Assembly: GCA_036702855.1 (NCBI GenBank)
Contig: DATNQF010000229.1
Location: forward strand, 1-25,917
Source of the DNA: JACVSF01 sp036702855
Lineage (GTDB): Bacteria > Cyanobacteriota > Cyanobacteriia > Phormidesmidales > Phormidesmidaceae
Length of the DNA: 25,917 nt
Direction of reading: 5' to 3'
Shown here: piece after piece, positions 1 to 8,277 of the stretch
Layout: each line of letters opens with the position of its first letter
Position numbering within the stretch: the first letter of the stretch is position 1
Position numbers and translations under genes: made by a program
Notes under the pieces: model-generated
What the model saw: the letters and a program-made list of their open reading frames with translations, nothing else
What the model was told of the DNA's origin: nothing
The model's database searches: none

Positions 1-277
1 GATGAGTCTCTTCTTTGCTTTGCTTTGCTTGGTTTTGTAGGGGGAAGGCAGAAGTCAATAAGCAGAAGGTAGATTTCTTCTTGGTTTAGTTTGATAAGAG
101 AAAGGAGGAGGACAGGAGGCAGAAGTCAATCAAGTCTCTTCCTCTCTTTTCCGCCCTCTTCCCTATTCCCTTTTCTTTCTGCTCTTTTTCCTTTCCTCCC
201 TTCTGCCCTCTGCCTCTCCGCAAAGCTAAAATTTACTATTTACCCTATAGCCAAACCTAAATAGAACAGAGGACGCT
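1..277. other. Intergenic purine/pyrimidine-skewed tract
   Basis: I see no gene here. Roughly 41-125 is purine-rich on the + strand and 131-220 is almost pure pyrimidine. The 13-base word GGCAGAAGTCAAT occurs twice (47-59 and 118-130), and a partial inverted copy, CTTCTGCC, lies at 200-207, so the two halves can fold back on each other imperfectly. Related GGCAGAAG words recur at about 11130-11165, which suggests a dispersed short-repeat family of the kind common in cyanobacterial intergenic DNA. The promoter of the following gene must lie toward the right end, but I cannot pick a convincing -35/-10 pair. Confidence 0.6.
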
Positions 278-1582
278 ATGACCAGGACCTTACAGAAATC
301 AACGCTGCGGTTGTGCCAGTTGGGATTTACTGCTTTCGTAACGGCGGCCTTAGTTGCGTGTGCAGGCGGCGGTCAACCTACGGCTGAAAATAATGGCGGC
401 ACAGCTACCGAAGGTGCCGCAACAACAGCAGCGAGCGGAGATGCAATTGATATCGGTGCGTTGATGCCGTTGACGGGTGACTTGCAGGCGTATGGTGAAA
501 GTGCTCTCAATGGCATCAATCTAGCCATTGAAGAGATCAATGCGGCTGGGGGTGTCATGGGCAGACCTCTCAAACTGGCCATTGGCGATACTCAAACGGC
601 TCCTCAGCCCAGTATTGATGCGGCCCAAAAGCTGATCTCGGTAGAAGGGGTGAAGGTTGTAATTGGTCCCATGTCGAGTGGCGAAGCCATTCCCGTGGCT
701 GAAAGCGTGACCAGCAAAAACAACGTGCTACAGATCTCCAACTCAGCCACTTCCCCTGTCATCACGGGGCTGAATGACAACGACTTCATGTTCCGCACCG
801 TACCATCGGATGCTTTTCAGGGAACGGCTCTGGCCGATGTGGTTAACGAGAAAGGCCTGAAAAATCTGGCTGTTATCTACATCAACAATGACTACGGCCA
901 AGGTCTCGCTGAAAGTTTCCAGGAAGCGTTTGAGGCAAAGGGCGGCAAGATTACTGCATCAGTCCCCTACGAACAAGGTCAGGCCTCTTACCGAGGTGAA
1001 CTCCAAAAGCTGGCGGGTGGCGATGCAGAAGCTTTGGTGCTGATTGGCTACCCAGAGAATGGCATTACTATTCTGAAGCAGTCCCTCGAAGAGAATTTCT
1101 TCGATAAGTTTGTCTTCACGGACGGCATGAAAGCGCCAGAAGTAATTGATGCAATCGGGGCTGACTTTTTGAATGGGTCTGTCGGCACAGCTCCTCAAGC
1201 GGTAACTGAAAGCGACGCTTACCAAAGCTTTGTGAAAGCCTACGAAACGAAGTATGGTCAACTGCCTCCCAAACCCTACATCGACACTGCCTATGATGCT
1301 GTTATGCTGATTGCGCTGGCAATGGAAAAGGCTGGCAGCACAGATGGGGCAGCCGTGCGGGATGCTCTGCGGGATGTGTCTAATGGTCCTGGTGAGGAAA
1401 TCAAGCCTGGGGAGTGGGCCAAAGCTGTTCAAGCCATCAAGAACGGCCAGGATGTCAACTACATCGGGGCTTCTGGCTCTCTAGACTTTGACAAGCAGGG
1501 AGATGTCGCTGGCACGTTTGCTGAGTGGGCTATCGATAACGGCGAAATTAAGACTGTGAAGGTATTTGAGCCAAAACAGTAG
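278..1582 (+). CDS. ABC transporter substrate-binding lipoprotein, branched-chain amino acid (LivK) type
   Basis: This is a periplasmic solute receptor, expected to capture an amino acid or related small molecule and deliver it to an ABC permease. The first 28 residues form a lipoprotein signal with lipobox L-V-A-C (Cys28), followed by a Gly/Ala/Thr/Asn-rich linker to about residue 55. The rest is a type I periplasmic-binding fold (Peripla_BP_6 family), opening with IGALMPLTGDLQAYGES and followed by the typical AAGGVMGRPL and GPMSSGEA segments. Its 434 aa is normal for the family. The start is supported by AGAGGA at 268-273, four bases upstream. No permease or ATPase gene lies in the window, so the transporter is either encoded elsewhere or to the left. 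The substrate cannot be told from sequence; UrtA- or NatB-like roles are possible alternatives. Confidence 0.9.
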   Translation: MTRTLQKSTLRLCQLGFTAFVTAALVACAGGGQPTAENNGGTATEGAATTAASGDAIDIGALMPLTGDLQAYGESALNGINLAIEEINAAGGVMGRPLKLAIGDTQTAPQPSIDAAQKLISVEGVKVVIGPMSSGEAIPVAESVTSKNNVLQISNSATSPVITGLNDNDFMFRTVPSDAFQGTALADVVNEKGLKNLAVIYINNDYGQGLAESFQEAFEAKGGKITASVPYEQGQASYRGELQKLAGGDAEALVLIGYPENGITILKQSLEENFFDKFVFTDGMKAPEVIDAIGADFLNGSVGTAPQAVTESDAYQSFVKAYETKYGQLPPKPYIDTAYDAVMLIALAMEKAGSTDGAAVRDALRDVSNGPGEEIKPGEWAKAVQAIKNGQDVNYIGASGSLDFDKQGDVAGTFAEWAIDNGEIKTVKVFEPKQ

Positions 1583-1590
1583 AGCTTGCT

Positions 1591-1619
1591 GGGGGAAGCA
1601 TGACCCTAATGCTTCCCCT
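1591..1619. terminator. Bidirectional terminator-like hairpin
   Basis: A perfect 10-bp stem (GGGGAAGCAT at 1592-1601 with ATGCTTCCCC at 1609-1618, 7-base loop) sits between two convergent stop codons, nine bases after the lipoprotein stop. There is no U-tract on either side, as is frequent in cyanobacteria. Position and symmetry suggest it ends transcripts from both directions. Confidence 0.65.
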
Positions 1620-1623
1620 ACGA

Positions 1624-2589
1624 TCAGGCCTGAAGATTGGGTAGCCATTCTTGTTGGAGTTTTGCGATCGCATCTTCCTTCTTCTTAGCCTCAACCTCAA
1701 TCCAAGGCACCCGTTGGAAGGCTTCAGGCATCGCCCAGATTAAGTCGCTATGGGAGGGATCCAGCAAGGCATCGCGCCCATTGGAGATATGGACAAGTTG
1801 CCAAGACGGATCGGGCCAAGTGGATTGGGCTAGGGCTACGGCTTCGGCTACGCTGGGATGATCGTAGCTTTCGACTCGCTCATGAATAATGTGGTGATGG
1901 GCATCGAAGACCATTGCCACGCCAGCCGCCTGACAAATTTCAAAAATTTCGGTTGAGCTGTAAGTATGCTCATCATTTTCCAGGGTGAGCCGCAAGCGGA
2001 TTGAGTCTGGCAAATCCCGAATCACTTGCACTAAGCGTTCGGCCCGCTCCCCCTTACCGCCATGAATGTTCATCACTGTCCAAGCAGACTGCGGCACCCC
2101 CATCAGGTCAAATTGGTAGGCTAGGGCGGACAGGATAGTAATGCTGTTCTCAATGACACTGGGATTGTCAGAGTTGAGCACCACAAATTGCTCTGGATGC
2201 AGCACCAAGCGAATGCCGATCGCCTGAGCGCGATCACCTATCTGCCGTAGAGGAACAGCAAATTCTTCTAGAATGGCTTTCCCGACATCCATATCAGAGA
2301 AGGGAAACAACCCTGAAGGCAGCCGATACAGCCGAATATTTTGCTCATTACAAAAGGTTAAGGCCAGATCAAGCCGTCTTAGGTTCTCTGCATAAAGTGT
2401 CCGCAGAGCTGCTTCTTGCTCTCCCAAACTCATCTGCAAAAGCCGTTTACGGGTCAATGTTTTGTAGCGAACTGCTTGCGAGGTTGTGATGCAAACCAGG
2501 CCCAATTGTGGGACGACATGCTGTGAAGCGCTGGCCAAAGACTGTTCAAGCAGACTAGATGCCATGAAGCCACGAGATAAAAGTGCCAT
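1624..2589 (-). CDS. uvsE: UV damage endonuclease UvsE/UvdE
   Basis: UvsE nicks DNA immediately 5' of UV photoproducts and some other lesions, starting an excision pathway independent of UvrABC. The protein has the family's N-terminal signature LGLVCITTSQAVRYKTLTRK (about 29-48) on a TIM-barrel metal-dependent fold. Likely metal ligands are visible: His131 (LHPEQ), Glu204 (LTLEND), Asp229 and His231 (FDAHHH), and the Glu pair of WIEVEAKKKE near the C-terminus. Its 321 aa is close to the usual size. The first 25 or so residues precede the conserved core, and a second Met at residue 9 (start at 2565) is equally possible; neither start has a clear Shine-Dalgarno. It is convergent with the lipoprotein gene and has its own upstream region at 2590-2719. 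Confidence 0.93.
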   Translation of the reverse strand: MALLSRGFMASSLLEQSLASASQHVVPQLGLVCITTSQAVRYKTLTRKRLLQMSLGEQEAALRTLYAENLRRLDLALTFCNEQNIRLYRLPSGLFPFSDMDVGKAILEEFAVPLRQIGDRAQAIGIRLVLHPEQFVVLNSDNPSVIENSITILSALAYQFDLMGVPQSAWTVMNIHGGKGERAERLVQVIRDLPDSIRLRLTLENDEHTYSSTEIFEICQAAGVAMVFDAHHHIIHERVESYDHPSVAEAVALAQSTWPDPSWQLVHISNGRDALLDPSHSDLIWAMPEAFQRVPWIEVEAKKKEDAIAKLQQEWLPNLQA

Positions 2590-2682
2590 CTTTAGTTTGG
2601 CAAGGCTTTTGTGCGTCAGGAACGCCTATGGGAGGTGATTCCAACCCTCCATAAGACGTACCTACCGCCCATAATCGTTTGT

Positions 2683-2706
2683 TGGCATGGGCAAAAGTCC
2701 ATGCCA
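2683..2706 (-). terminator. Hairpin after the SLC13/RCK_C permease gene
   Basis: TGGCATGG (2683-2690) and CCATGCCA (2699-2706) form a perfect 8-bp stem with an 8-base loop, 13 bases beyond the permease stop on the minus strand. No U-tract follows. The position fits a transcript end for the permease gene, just upstream of uvsE. Confidence 0.5.
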
Positions 2707-2719
2707 GGAAAAGCTACCG

Positions 2720-4531
2720 TTACGGCTGTAGCCCATACAACCAGGTGATCAACAGCGGCGTCAGAATAGTGAGAATCACATTAAGGGGTAGGCCTACCCG
2801 CGTAAAGTCGAGGAACTTGTAGCCACCAGGTCCATACACCATCGTATTAGTCTGATATCCAATCGGCGTAATGTAGCTATTAGAGGCTGCAAAGGTGACA
2901 GCAAACATGAAGGCCAGGGGATTCAGGCTCAGCTTAGTTGCAACCTCTACCGCAACCGGGATCATTAACACCACGGCAGCGTTGTTCGACAGAATTTCTG
3001 TCAAAAACGAAGTCACTACATAGAAAAATAGCAGAATCCAAAATCCTGAGAACTGACCGCCTAGGGCCACTAGGTTATTCGCTAACCACTCAGTGGTTCC
3101 AGACTTATCCATCGCTATCCCTAGCGGGATCAACCCTGCCAGCAGAAAGATGATGTCCCAACGTACTGCGCCGTAAATCTCTCCAGGTCGTAGACATCCG
3201 GTAAAGATCATCAATACTACACCGACCAGAGAAGCCACCAAAATTGATAGCCAATTAAATGCTGAGACAACGATGACCCCCAGAATGATCGCCAGTGCAA
3301 TCCAAGCCCTGTCTGGTCTAAGGGTTTCGGCATCCCGCTGGGTCATCACCAGCAGTTCCCGCGTGGTTTGCAGCCCCAAAATACTATCCTTAGGACCCTG
3401 AACCAACAACAGATCGCCAAAGCGCAGAGGGACTCGTCCTAGCCGTTCCCGCAGCAGTTCCTCCCCACGCCGAATGGCCAGCACAGTCGCGTTATACCGC
3501 TGCCGAAATCGCAGCTCTTTCAGAGTAGACCCCGCTAACCGCGAGTTTGAGAGGATCATCACCTCGGCAATTTGTTCCTCTCCCGAATTGAGGTCATCTT
3601 CTAATTCGTCAGGCTGCAAGTGCTGGTCAGAAAGTAGGTCTAGCCCCCGCTGGTGCCGAATCTGAATGAGGTCTTCCCGCGTTCCCCTGACCAGCAAAAT
3701 GTCGCCCGCTGCCAGCACCTTATCGGCCAATGGTTGAGGAAAGTGGGCACCCTGCCGAAACAGCTCCAGAACATCAATGTCGTATTTACGCTGTAAGCCT
3801 GAGGATCGCAGTGTTTCGCCAATCAGGTTAGAGTCGGGCGTAATAACCAGTTCCGTCACGTAGTCATCCAGGCCATAGTCCTGACTCAGCGATTGGCTGC
3901 TAGGAGGTCGGCGGTTTGGCAATAGTTTGGGAGCCACCAGGGACAGATATAACAATCCCACCAAAAAGGTGATAAGACCCAGCGTCGTAAACTGGAACAG
4001 GCCAAACTCGCCATAGCCAAGTTGTTTAGAAATACCGCTAGCAAGCACATTGGTAGACGTGCCAATCACCGTAATCATGCCGCCTAGAACTGTGGCATAG
4101 GAGAGAGGAATTAGCAGCTTAGAAGGGGAAATGCGCTGTTTTCGGCACCAATCCTCCACAATTGGCAGAAAAACTGCCACAACTGCCGTGTTGTTAATAA
4201 AGGCAGTAATTGGGCCGACAATTGCCCCCATCACCAAAATTTGCTGGCTTGGGTGCTTGCCTCCCCAAGTGATCATCAAATCTCGGGCGATTTGCAAGCC
4301 TCCTGTGCGAGAAATCCCTGTACTGAGGATAAACATGCACATAACCGTAATCGTCGCTGAGTTGCTAAAGCCAGAAATCCCCTCTTCCGGAGTGACCAAG
4401 CCCAGCAAAATCAGCACAATTGCCACGATGAGGGCCGTGATATCAATCGGAAACCACTCAGCGACAAAGGCGACCAGAGCTAACCCAACTACCAGTAGCG
4501 TCAGCAGGATTGGATTGATCAGATGAGTCAT
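2720..4531 (-). CDS. SLC13 (DASS)-family permease with two RCK_C/TrkA_C domains
   Basis: This inner-membrane transporter belongs to the SLC13/ArsB-type ion transporter superfamily and is probably a Na+-coupled anion (sulfate or dicarboxylate) carrier. Residues 1-205 hold hydrophobic segments, including the family's FINNTAVVAVFLPI and VIGTSTNVLASG loops. Two soluble RCK_C/TrkA_C modules follow at about 225-295 and 318-390, each ending in a GD(I/L)LLV strand. The second membrane half (about 405-603) repeats the pattern with EILSNNAAVVLMIPVAVE and ITPIGYQTNTMVYGPGGYKF. The 603-aa size and the inserted RCK_C pair match the cyanobacterial/algal SAC1-like sulfate-permease subgroup. RCK_C domains bind small ligands and gate or regulate transport; in some bacteria that ligand is c-di-AMP. 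The substrate is inferred, not shown. The gene is monocistronic by its flanking gaps. Confidence 0.88.
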   Translation of the reverse strand: MTHLINPILLTLLVVGLALVAFVAEWFPIDITALIVAIVLILLGLVTPEEGISGFSNSATITVMCMFILSTGISRTGGLQIARDLMITWGGKHPSQQILVMGAIVGPITAFINNTAVVAVFLPIVEDWCRKQRISPSKLLIPLSYATVLGGMITVIGTSTNVLASGISKQLGYGEFGLFQFTTLGLITFLVGLLYLSLVAPKLLPNRRPPSSQSLSQDYGLDDYVTELVITPDSNLIGETLRSSGLQRKYDIDVLELFRQGAHFPQPLADKVLAAGDILLVRGTREDLIQIRHQRGLDLLSDQHLQPDELEDDLNSGEEQIAEVMILSNSRLAGSTLKELRFRQRYNATVLAIRRGEELLRERLGRVPLRFGDLLLVQGPKDSILGLQTTRELLVMTQRDAETLRPDRAWIALAIILGVIVVSAFNWLSILVASLVGVVLMIFTGCLRPGEIYGAVRWDIIFLLAGLIPLGIAMDKSGTTEWLANNLVALGGQFSGFWILLFFYVVTSFLTEILSNNAAVVLMIPVAVEVATKLSLNPLAFMFAVTFAASNSYITPIGYQTNTMVYGPGGYKFLDFTRVGLPLNVILTILTPLLITWLYGLQP

Positions 4532-4696
4532 TATCAGAAGGCACTATGGTAGAAGGGCGGAAACAGCCAAAGAGGAAAAGCTAGCTCTGAAAAGGCATGG
4601 ATGCTTTCCGTAGCTCAGCCACTTTTCTTTAATCTACGGTTGATTCCTAATCTACATTGAATTCATCCAAAATCTTCCTTGGGATGGAAGACAAGC

Positions 4697-4737
4697 GAAT
4701 CAGCCCATAGGATGTGCTATATCCTATGGGCTGATTC
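4697..4737. terminator. Perfect 17-bp stem-loop between exoD-family and permease genes
   Basis: The arms 4697-4713 and 4721-4737 are exact reverse complements of 17 bp, separated by a 7-base loop (GTGCTAT). The element starts 28 bases beyond the ExoD-family stop codon on the minus strand and lies about 165 bases upstream of the next gene's start. It lacks a U-tract. The simplest reading is a terminator for the ATPase-exoD transcript; its unusual length also allows a palindromic repeat element or an mRNA 3'-end stabiliser. Confidence 0.6.
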
Positions 4738-4764
4738 TGAACTGATTCAGGGCAGATATAGGGG

Positions 4765-5448
4765 TTACGGTTGTAGATTTTGCAGAAAATCAGGTCCGTT
4801 TTGGAGGAGCGTGCGAATGATGTCAGGAGAGCGCCATAGAAGGTATCCCAGCACGCCAAAGAAGACGGTGTTGAGAAGGGTTAGGCCGTAGCTCACGCAA
4901 AGAAGAAGGCCATCCCCCTCTAAAGTGGCAATGACAAACGCCAAAATACCAACGGTGGGAATGGGGTTTGTGAAAGGAACAGGACTCATTAACAGCACAG
5001 CTAGCCAACTAATACAAATACCGTTGATCTGCCAGATTTGGGGATGACGAGTAATCTTCGGCCAGCGGGGTCGAGCAATGTTGCCTAGCCAGTGGCTCAT
5101 CCGCTTGAGCGGATTGAGCATTTGCTGAGCTAGCTTTTGAGGAAATCGAAACTGGGCGATTTTCTTGGGTAACCAGGGAGAGTGGCGACCGAGTGCCATC
5201 TGGAGAGCTAGCAACAGAGCGCCCCCTCCTAGCACCGTGGTAAACCCAGGGGGCAGGGGAAAGAGAAAGGGGAGAACCAGCAGACCAATCATCAGGGAAA
5301 ATCCCCGCTCTTTGGTTTCTGACAAAATTTCGCCGACTGTGAGCGGCTGAACAATTAGCCGCTCTAGTAGGGCCTTGATCTCCTCAGAGAACTTTCCCTG
5401 CCGATTGTTTACTTCTTCTTGAGAGTCGGGTTTTGGCGCTTCTTCCAT
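4765..5448 (-). CDS. ExoD-family (exopolysaccharide synthesis) membrane protein
   Basis: This protein belongs to the ExoD family (PF06055), small polytopic membrane proteins named for a Rhizobium exopolysaccharide gene; their biochemical role is unknown. Visible features are a charged cytoplasmic N-terminus, the LTVGEILSETKERGFSLMIG motif, and a hydrophobic LLVLPFLFPLPPG segment followed by a second stretch, FTTVLGGGALLLALQMALG. The middle is basic (RPRWPKITRHP). After it come further membrane segments, including a VLLMSPVPFTNPIPTVGILAFVIA stretch. I chose the ATG at 5448 (227 aa). An in-frame TTG at 5481 would add 11 residues, but neither start has a good Shine-Dalgarno. Either way the 5' end lies inside the ATPase gene (40 or 73 bp overlap), so the two are surely co-transcribed and probably translationally coupled. 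Confidence 0.85.
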   Translation of the reverse strand: MEEAPKPDSQEEVNNRQGKFSEEIKALLERLIVQPLTVGEILSETKERGFSLMIGLLVLPFLFPLPPGFTTVLGGGALLLALQMALGRHSPWLPKKIAQFRFPQKLAQQMLNPLKRMSHWLGNIARPRWPKITRHPQIWQINGICISWLAVLLMSPVPFTNPIPTVGILAFVIATLEGDGLLLCVSYGLTLLNTVFFGVLGYLLWRSPDIIRTLLQNGPDFLQNLQP

Positions 5449-8213
5449 ACCAGAATGAATAGCTTTTCTAATTCGATCCAAACAAACATGAGGGCGCTAA
5501 ATCCAAAGCAAATTGCTAGCTCTAAACCTGTGAGTGGGTGTAGGCCGAAAAATGCACGCAATGGGGGGGCGTAGATCAACAGCAGTTGCAGCAGTGTAGT
5601 CAGCGTCACAGCTGCTAGGACGAAAGGATTGGAGAGGGGATTCAGCCGAAAGGTCAATTGAGTGTCAGAGCGCACTGCCATAGCGTGTCCCATCTGGGCC
5701 AGACAGAGCGTGGTAAAGACCATGGTTTTCCAGGTGTCTGGATCGCCAGGATACTCGGGGGCGTGGGTGTGGACGTAGGCCCAGCCCATCAGAGCAATCG
5801 TCAGAACCGCCAACACCAAACCCACACGAACCATGTAGGAGCCAAGCCCACGTGAAAAGATGCTTTCTCGGGGGTTGTGGGGCGGACGCTGCATCACATC
5901 TGGTTCTGCGGGTTCCATCGCCAGGGCCAGAGCGGGTAGACCATCTGTCACCAGGTTCATCCAAAGAATTTGTAGCGGGGAGAGGGGTACCCCACCCAAT
6001 CCAATCAGAGGAGCGGCACCAATGGTGAGTACTTCCCCGATATTGCTGCCCAAGATGTACTTGATGAAGCGGCGAATATTGTCGTACACTACCCGGCCTT
6101 CTTCGGTGGCAGCTACGATGGTGGCAAAGTTGTCATCCAACAGCACCATATCGCTGGCCTCTTTACTAACATCGGTGCCAGTGATGCCCATAGCGATGCC
6201 GATGTCAGCCTGTTTAAGGGCCGGGGCGTCGTTGACCCCATCTCCAGTCATGGCGACAAACTCGCCGCGTCGCTGGAGCGCCTGCACAATTCTCAGTTTG
6301 TGCTCAGGGGCAACGCGGGCATAGACGCTGACTTGATGCACCTTTTCCTCTAGTTGCTGGGGGCTAAGCTGCTCTAACTGTCGTCCGGTGAGAACGGCAT
6401 CACCAGGAGTGCTAATGCCCAGATTTTCAGCGATTGCTTGGGCGGTCAACTGGTGGTCGCCCGTGATCATTACCGGACGAATGCCGGCCTGCTTACACTC
6501 AGCGACAGCGGTACGCACTTCGGGGCGGGGGGCATCGAGCATTCCCACCAGGCCCAGCCAAACCAAGTCTTGCTCGGCAGCGTCTTGATTAGCTTCGCTG
6601 GGTAGCGTGGTCAGGGGTTTGGTGGCAAAGCCCAATACTCGCAGACCCCGAGAAGCCATTTGGTTATTTTGAGCTAGAATGCGATCGCGCATCTCCCCAG
6701 TCAAGCCTTCGCTCACATTGCCGTCTTGCCAAAAGCGACAGCGCTCAAGCACTAGTTCAGGAGACCCTTTGGTGATCATTACGAGATCAGTGTCGGGTGC
6801 CGTCTGCAAGATCACGCTCATCCGTTTGCGTTCGGAGGAGAACGGAATTTCGCCTACCCGTTGAAAGGTTCCGGCTAGTTTGCTCTTATCAAAGCCGCCC
6901 TTACCTGCCAAGGCCAACAGAGCACCTTCGGTCGGATCTCCCAAGATTGTCCAGATGCTGCCCTGCTTTTGCAGCGTGGCATCGTTACAGAGGGCACACC
7001 CCTGCATTAAGGCTTGCACTTCGCCATATTTTGTCGGATCAATCACCTGTCCGTCTTGCAGCACCTCACCTGTCGGCGCGTAGCCTTCCCCTGTCACTTG
7101 AAGTAAGTGAGTAGGGGTTGCAATTTGCTGCACCACCATTTTGTTTTGAGTCAGGGTGCCTGTTTTATCGGAGCAAATAGTAGTGACTGAACCCAGCGTC
7201 TCCACTGCAGGCAGCTTCCGGATCAACGCATTACGGCGAACCATGCGTTGGGTTCCTAAGGCCAAGGTCACGGTAATGACAGCAGGAAGCCCCTCGGGTA
7301 CAACTGCGACAGCCATACTAAGAGAGACTTCCAACAGGTCGTCAAATAAGCTTAGGTCGCCTGTACGCAGCAGGCCGAAAACCACCACCACGGCAACTAG
7401 CACCATGGCCCCTGAAACGAGCACGTTGCCTAGCTGCGCCATGCGCTGTTGTAGGGGGGTTTCTTCGGCTTCAACCGATTGCAGCATGGTGGCGATGCGG
7501 CCTAGTTCGGTACTCATACCTGTGCGGGTTACGAGCACGAGGGCCCGCCCTTGGAGTACCTCAGTGCCTTGAAACACGAGGTTGAGGCGATCACCTAGGG
7601 GTGCATCTTCTTCCAAAATCAAGGCAGCTTGCTTGTTTACAGCCTCTGCCTCGCCTGTCAGGGCTGCTTCTCGGATTTGTAGGTTTGAGGCTTCTAGCAG
7701 GCGACCATCAGCAGGAACCTGCACCCCGGCTTCTAGCAACAGAATGTCGCCGGGCACGAGTTCCTTAGCAGACAGTTCTACTTCCTGCCCACTGCGCAGC
7801 ACGCGCACCCGAGGCGAGGTCATGCCCTTGAGTGCTGCCAAGGCTTTCTCAGCCCGGCTTTCTTGCACGTACCCCAGTAGGCCGTTAAGAACGACGATGG
7901 CAAAAATTGCGATCGCATCCTTGGGGAACCCACCGCTGCGCAAATCCAAAAATAGAGACACCAGCGCTACTGCAATCAGCATCAGCAGCATGATGTTCTT
8001 AAACTGATCCCAAAGAATTTCTAGGGCACTTCGCCCAACACTCTCCTCTAGTTCGTTCAAGCCATACTGGCTCTGTCGCTCCGTCACTTGGTCAAGCGTC
8101 AGCCCTTCCTGACGGTTGCTCTTGAGAAGGGTGACCGCCTGGTCAGGAGCAAGGGAATGCCAGTAGGTTGACGCAGTATCAGGGGTCGATCTCAGGGAAG
8201 AACTGCTAGCCAT
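5409..8213 (-). CDS. P2A-type cation (Ca2+) P-type ATPase, PacL-like
   Basis: This is an ATP-driven cation pump, most like bacterial PacL/SERCA calcium exporters. Counting from the ATG at 8213 (934 aa), an N-terminal cation-ATPase domain contains the WHSLAPDQAV motif. The TGEA actuator loop is near 186, the PEGLPA transmembrane-4 motif at 306-311, phosphorylation site DKTGTLT with Asp349, GDPTEGALL in the nucleotide domain, and GDGVNDAPAL at about 657. The Ca2+-site residues expected in SERCA are present: Glu727 in SNIGE, and Asn753 and Asp757 in MNLVTDG. A six-segment C-terminal cation-ATPase domain follows. The open frame extends upstream to 8384, but that stretch is unlike the family and crosses the divergent promoter region and the start of the opposite gene, so I use the internal ATG. 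The 3' end overlaps the exoD-family gene. Confidence 0.94.
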   Translation of the reverse strand: MASSSSLRSTPDTASTYWHSLAPDQAVTLLKSNRQEGLTLDQVTERQSQYGLNELEESVGRSALEILWDQFKNIMLLMLIAVALVSLFLDLRSGGFPKDAIAIFAIVVLNGLLGYVQESRAEKALAALKGMTSPRVRVLRSGQEVELSAKELVPGDILLLEAGVQVPADGRLLEASNLQIREAALTGEAEAVNKQAALILEEDAPLGDRLNLVFQGTEVLQGRALVLVTRTGMSTELGRIATMLQSVEAEETPLQQRMAQLGNVLVSGAMVLVAVVVVFGLLRTGDLSLFDDLLEVSLSMAVAVVPEGLPAVITVTLALGTQRMVRRNALIRKLPAVETLGSVTTICSDKTGTLTQNKMVVQQIATPTHLLQVTGEGYAPTGEVLQDGQVIDPTKYGEVQALMQGCALCNDATLQKQGSIWTILGDPTEGALLALAGKGGFDKSKLAGTFQRVGEIPFSSERKRMSVILQTAPDTDLVMITKGSPELVLERCRFWQDGNVSEGLTGEMRDRILAQNNQMASRGLRVLGFATKPLTTLPSEANQDAAEQDLVWLGLVGMLDAPRPEVRTAVAECKQAGIRPVMITGDHQLTAQAIAENLGISTPGDAVLTGRQLEQLSPQQLEEKVHQVSVYARVAPEHKLRIVQALQRRGEFVAMTGDGVNDAPALKQADIGIAMGITGTDVSKEASDMVLLDDNFATIVAATEEGRVVYDNIRRFIKYILGSNIGEVLTIGAAPLIGLGGVPLSPLQILWMNLVTDGLPALALAMEPAEPDVMQRPPHNPRESIFSRGLGSYMVRVGLVLAVLTIALMGWAYVHTHAPEYPGDPDTWKTMVFTTLCLAQMGHAMAVRSDTQLTFRLNPLSNPFVLAAVTLTTLLQLLLIYAPPLRAFFGLHPLTGLELAICFGFSALMFVWIELEKLFILVWKKRQNPTLKKK

Positions 8214-8277
8214 AGACGGTGCTTTATCTTGGGAATTAGGAGCGACGGCACTAATAGGAAGTACTCTGTTACACTTT

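Noticed and set aside
1..240. CRISPR-like or tandem repeat array
   Set aside because: The repeats are short, unevenly spaced and imperfect, with no regular spacer length.
959..1432. 157-aa minus-strand frame inside the lipoprotein gene
   Set aside because: Shadow of a clear gene; composition rich in His/Pro/Cys without any family motif.
4131..4526. 131-aa plus-strand frame opposite the SLC13/RCK_C permease
   Set aside because: Antisense shadow; no independent start signal or family resemblance.
4647..4891. Small frames on both strands spanning the 17-bp stem-loop
   Set aside because: Their coding sequence is largely the inverted repeat and the exoD 3' end; no Shine-Dalgarno and no protein-like pattern.
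5860..6324. 154-aa plus-strand frame opposite the Ca2+-ATPase
   Set aside because: Antisense shadow over strongly conserved ATPase motifs (GDGVND region).
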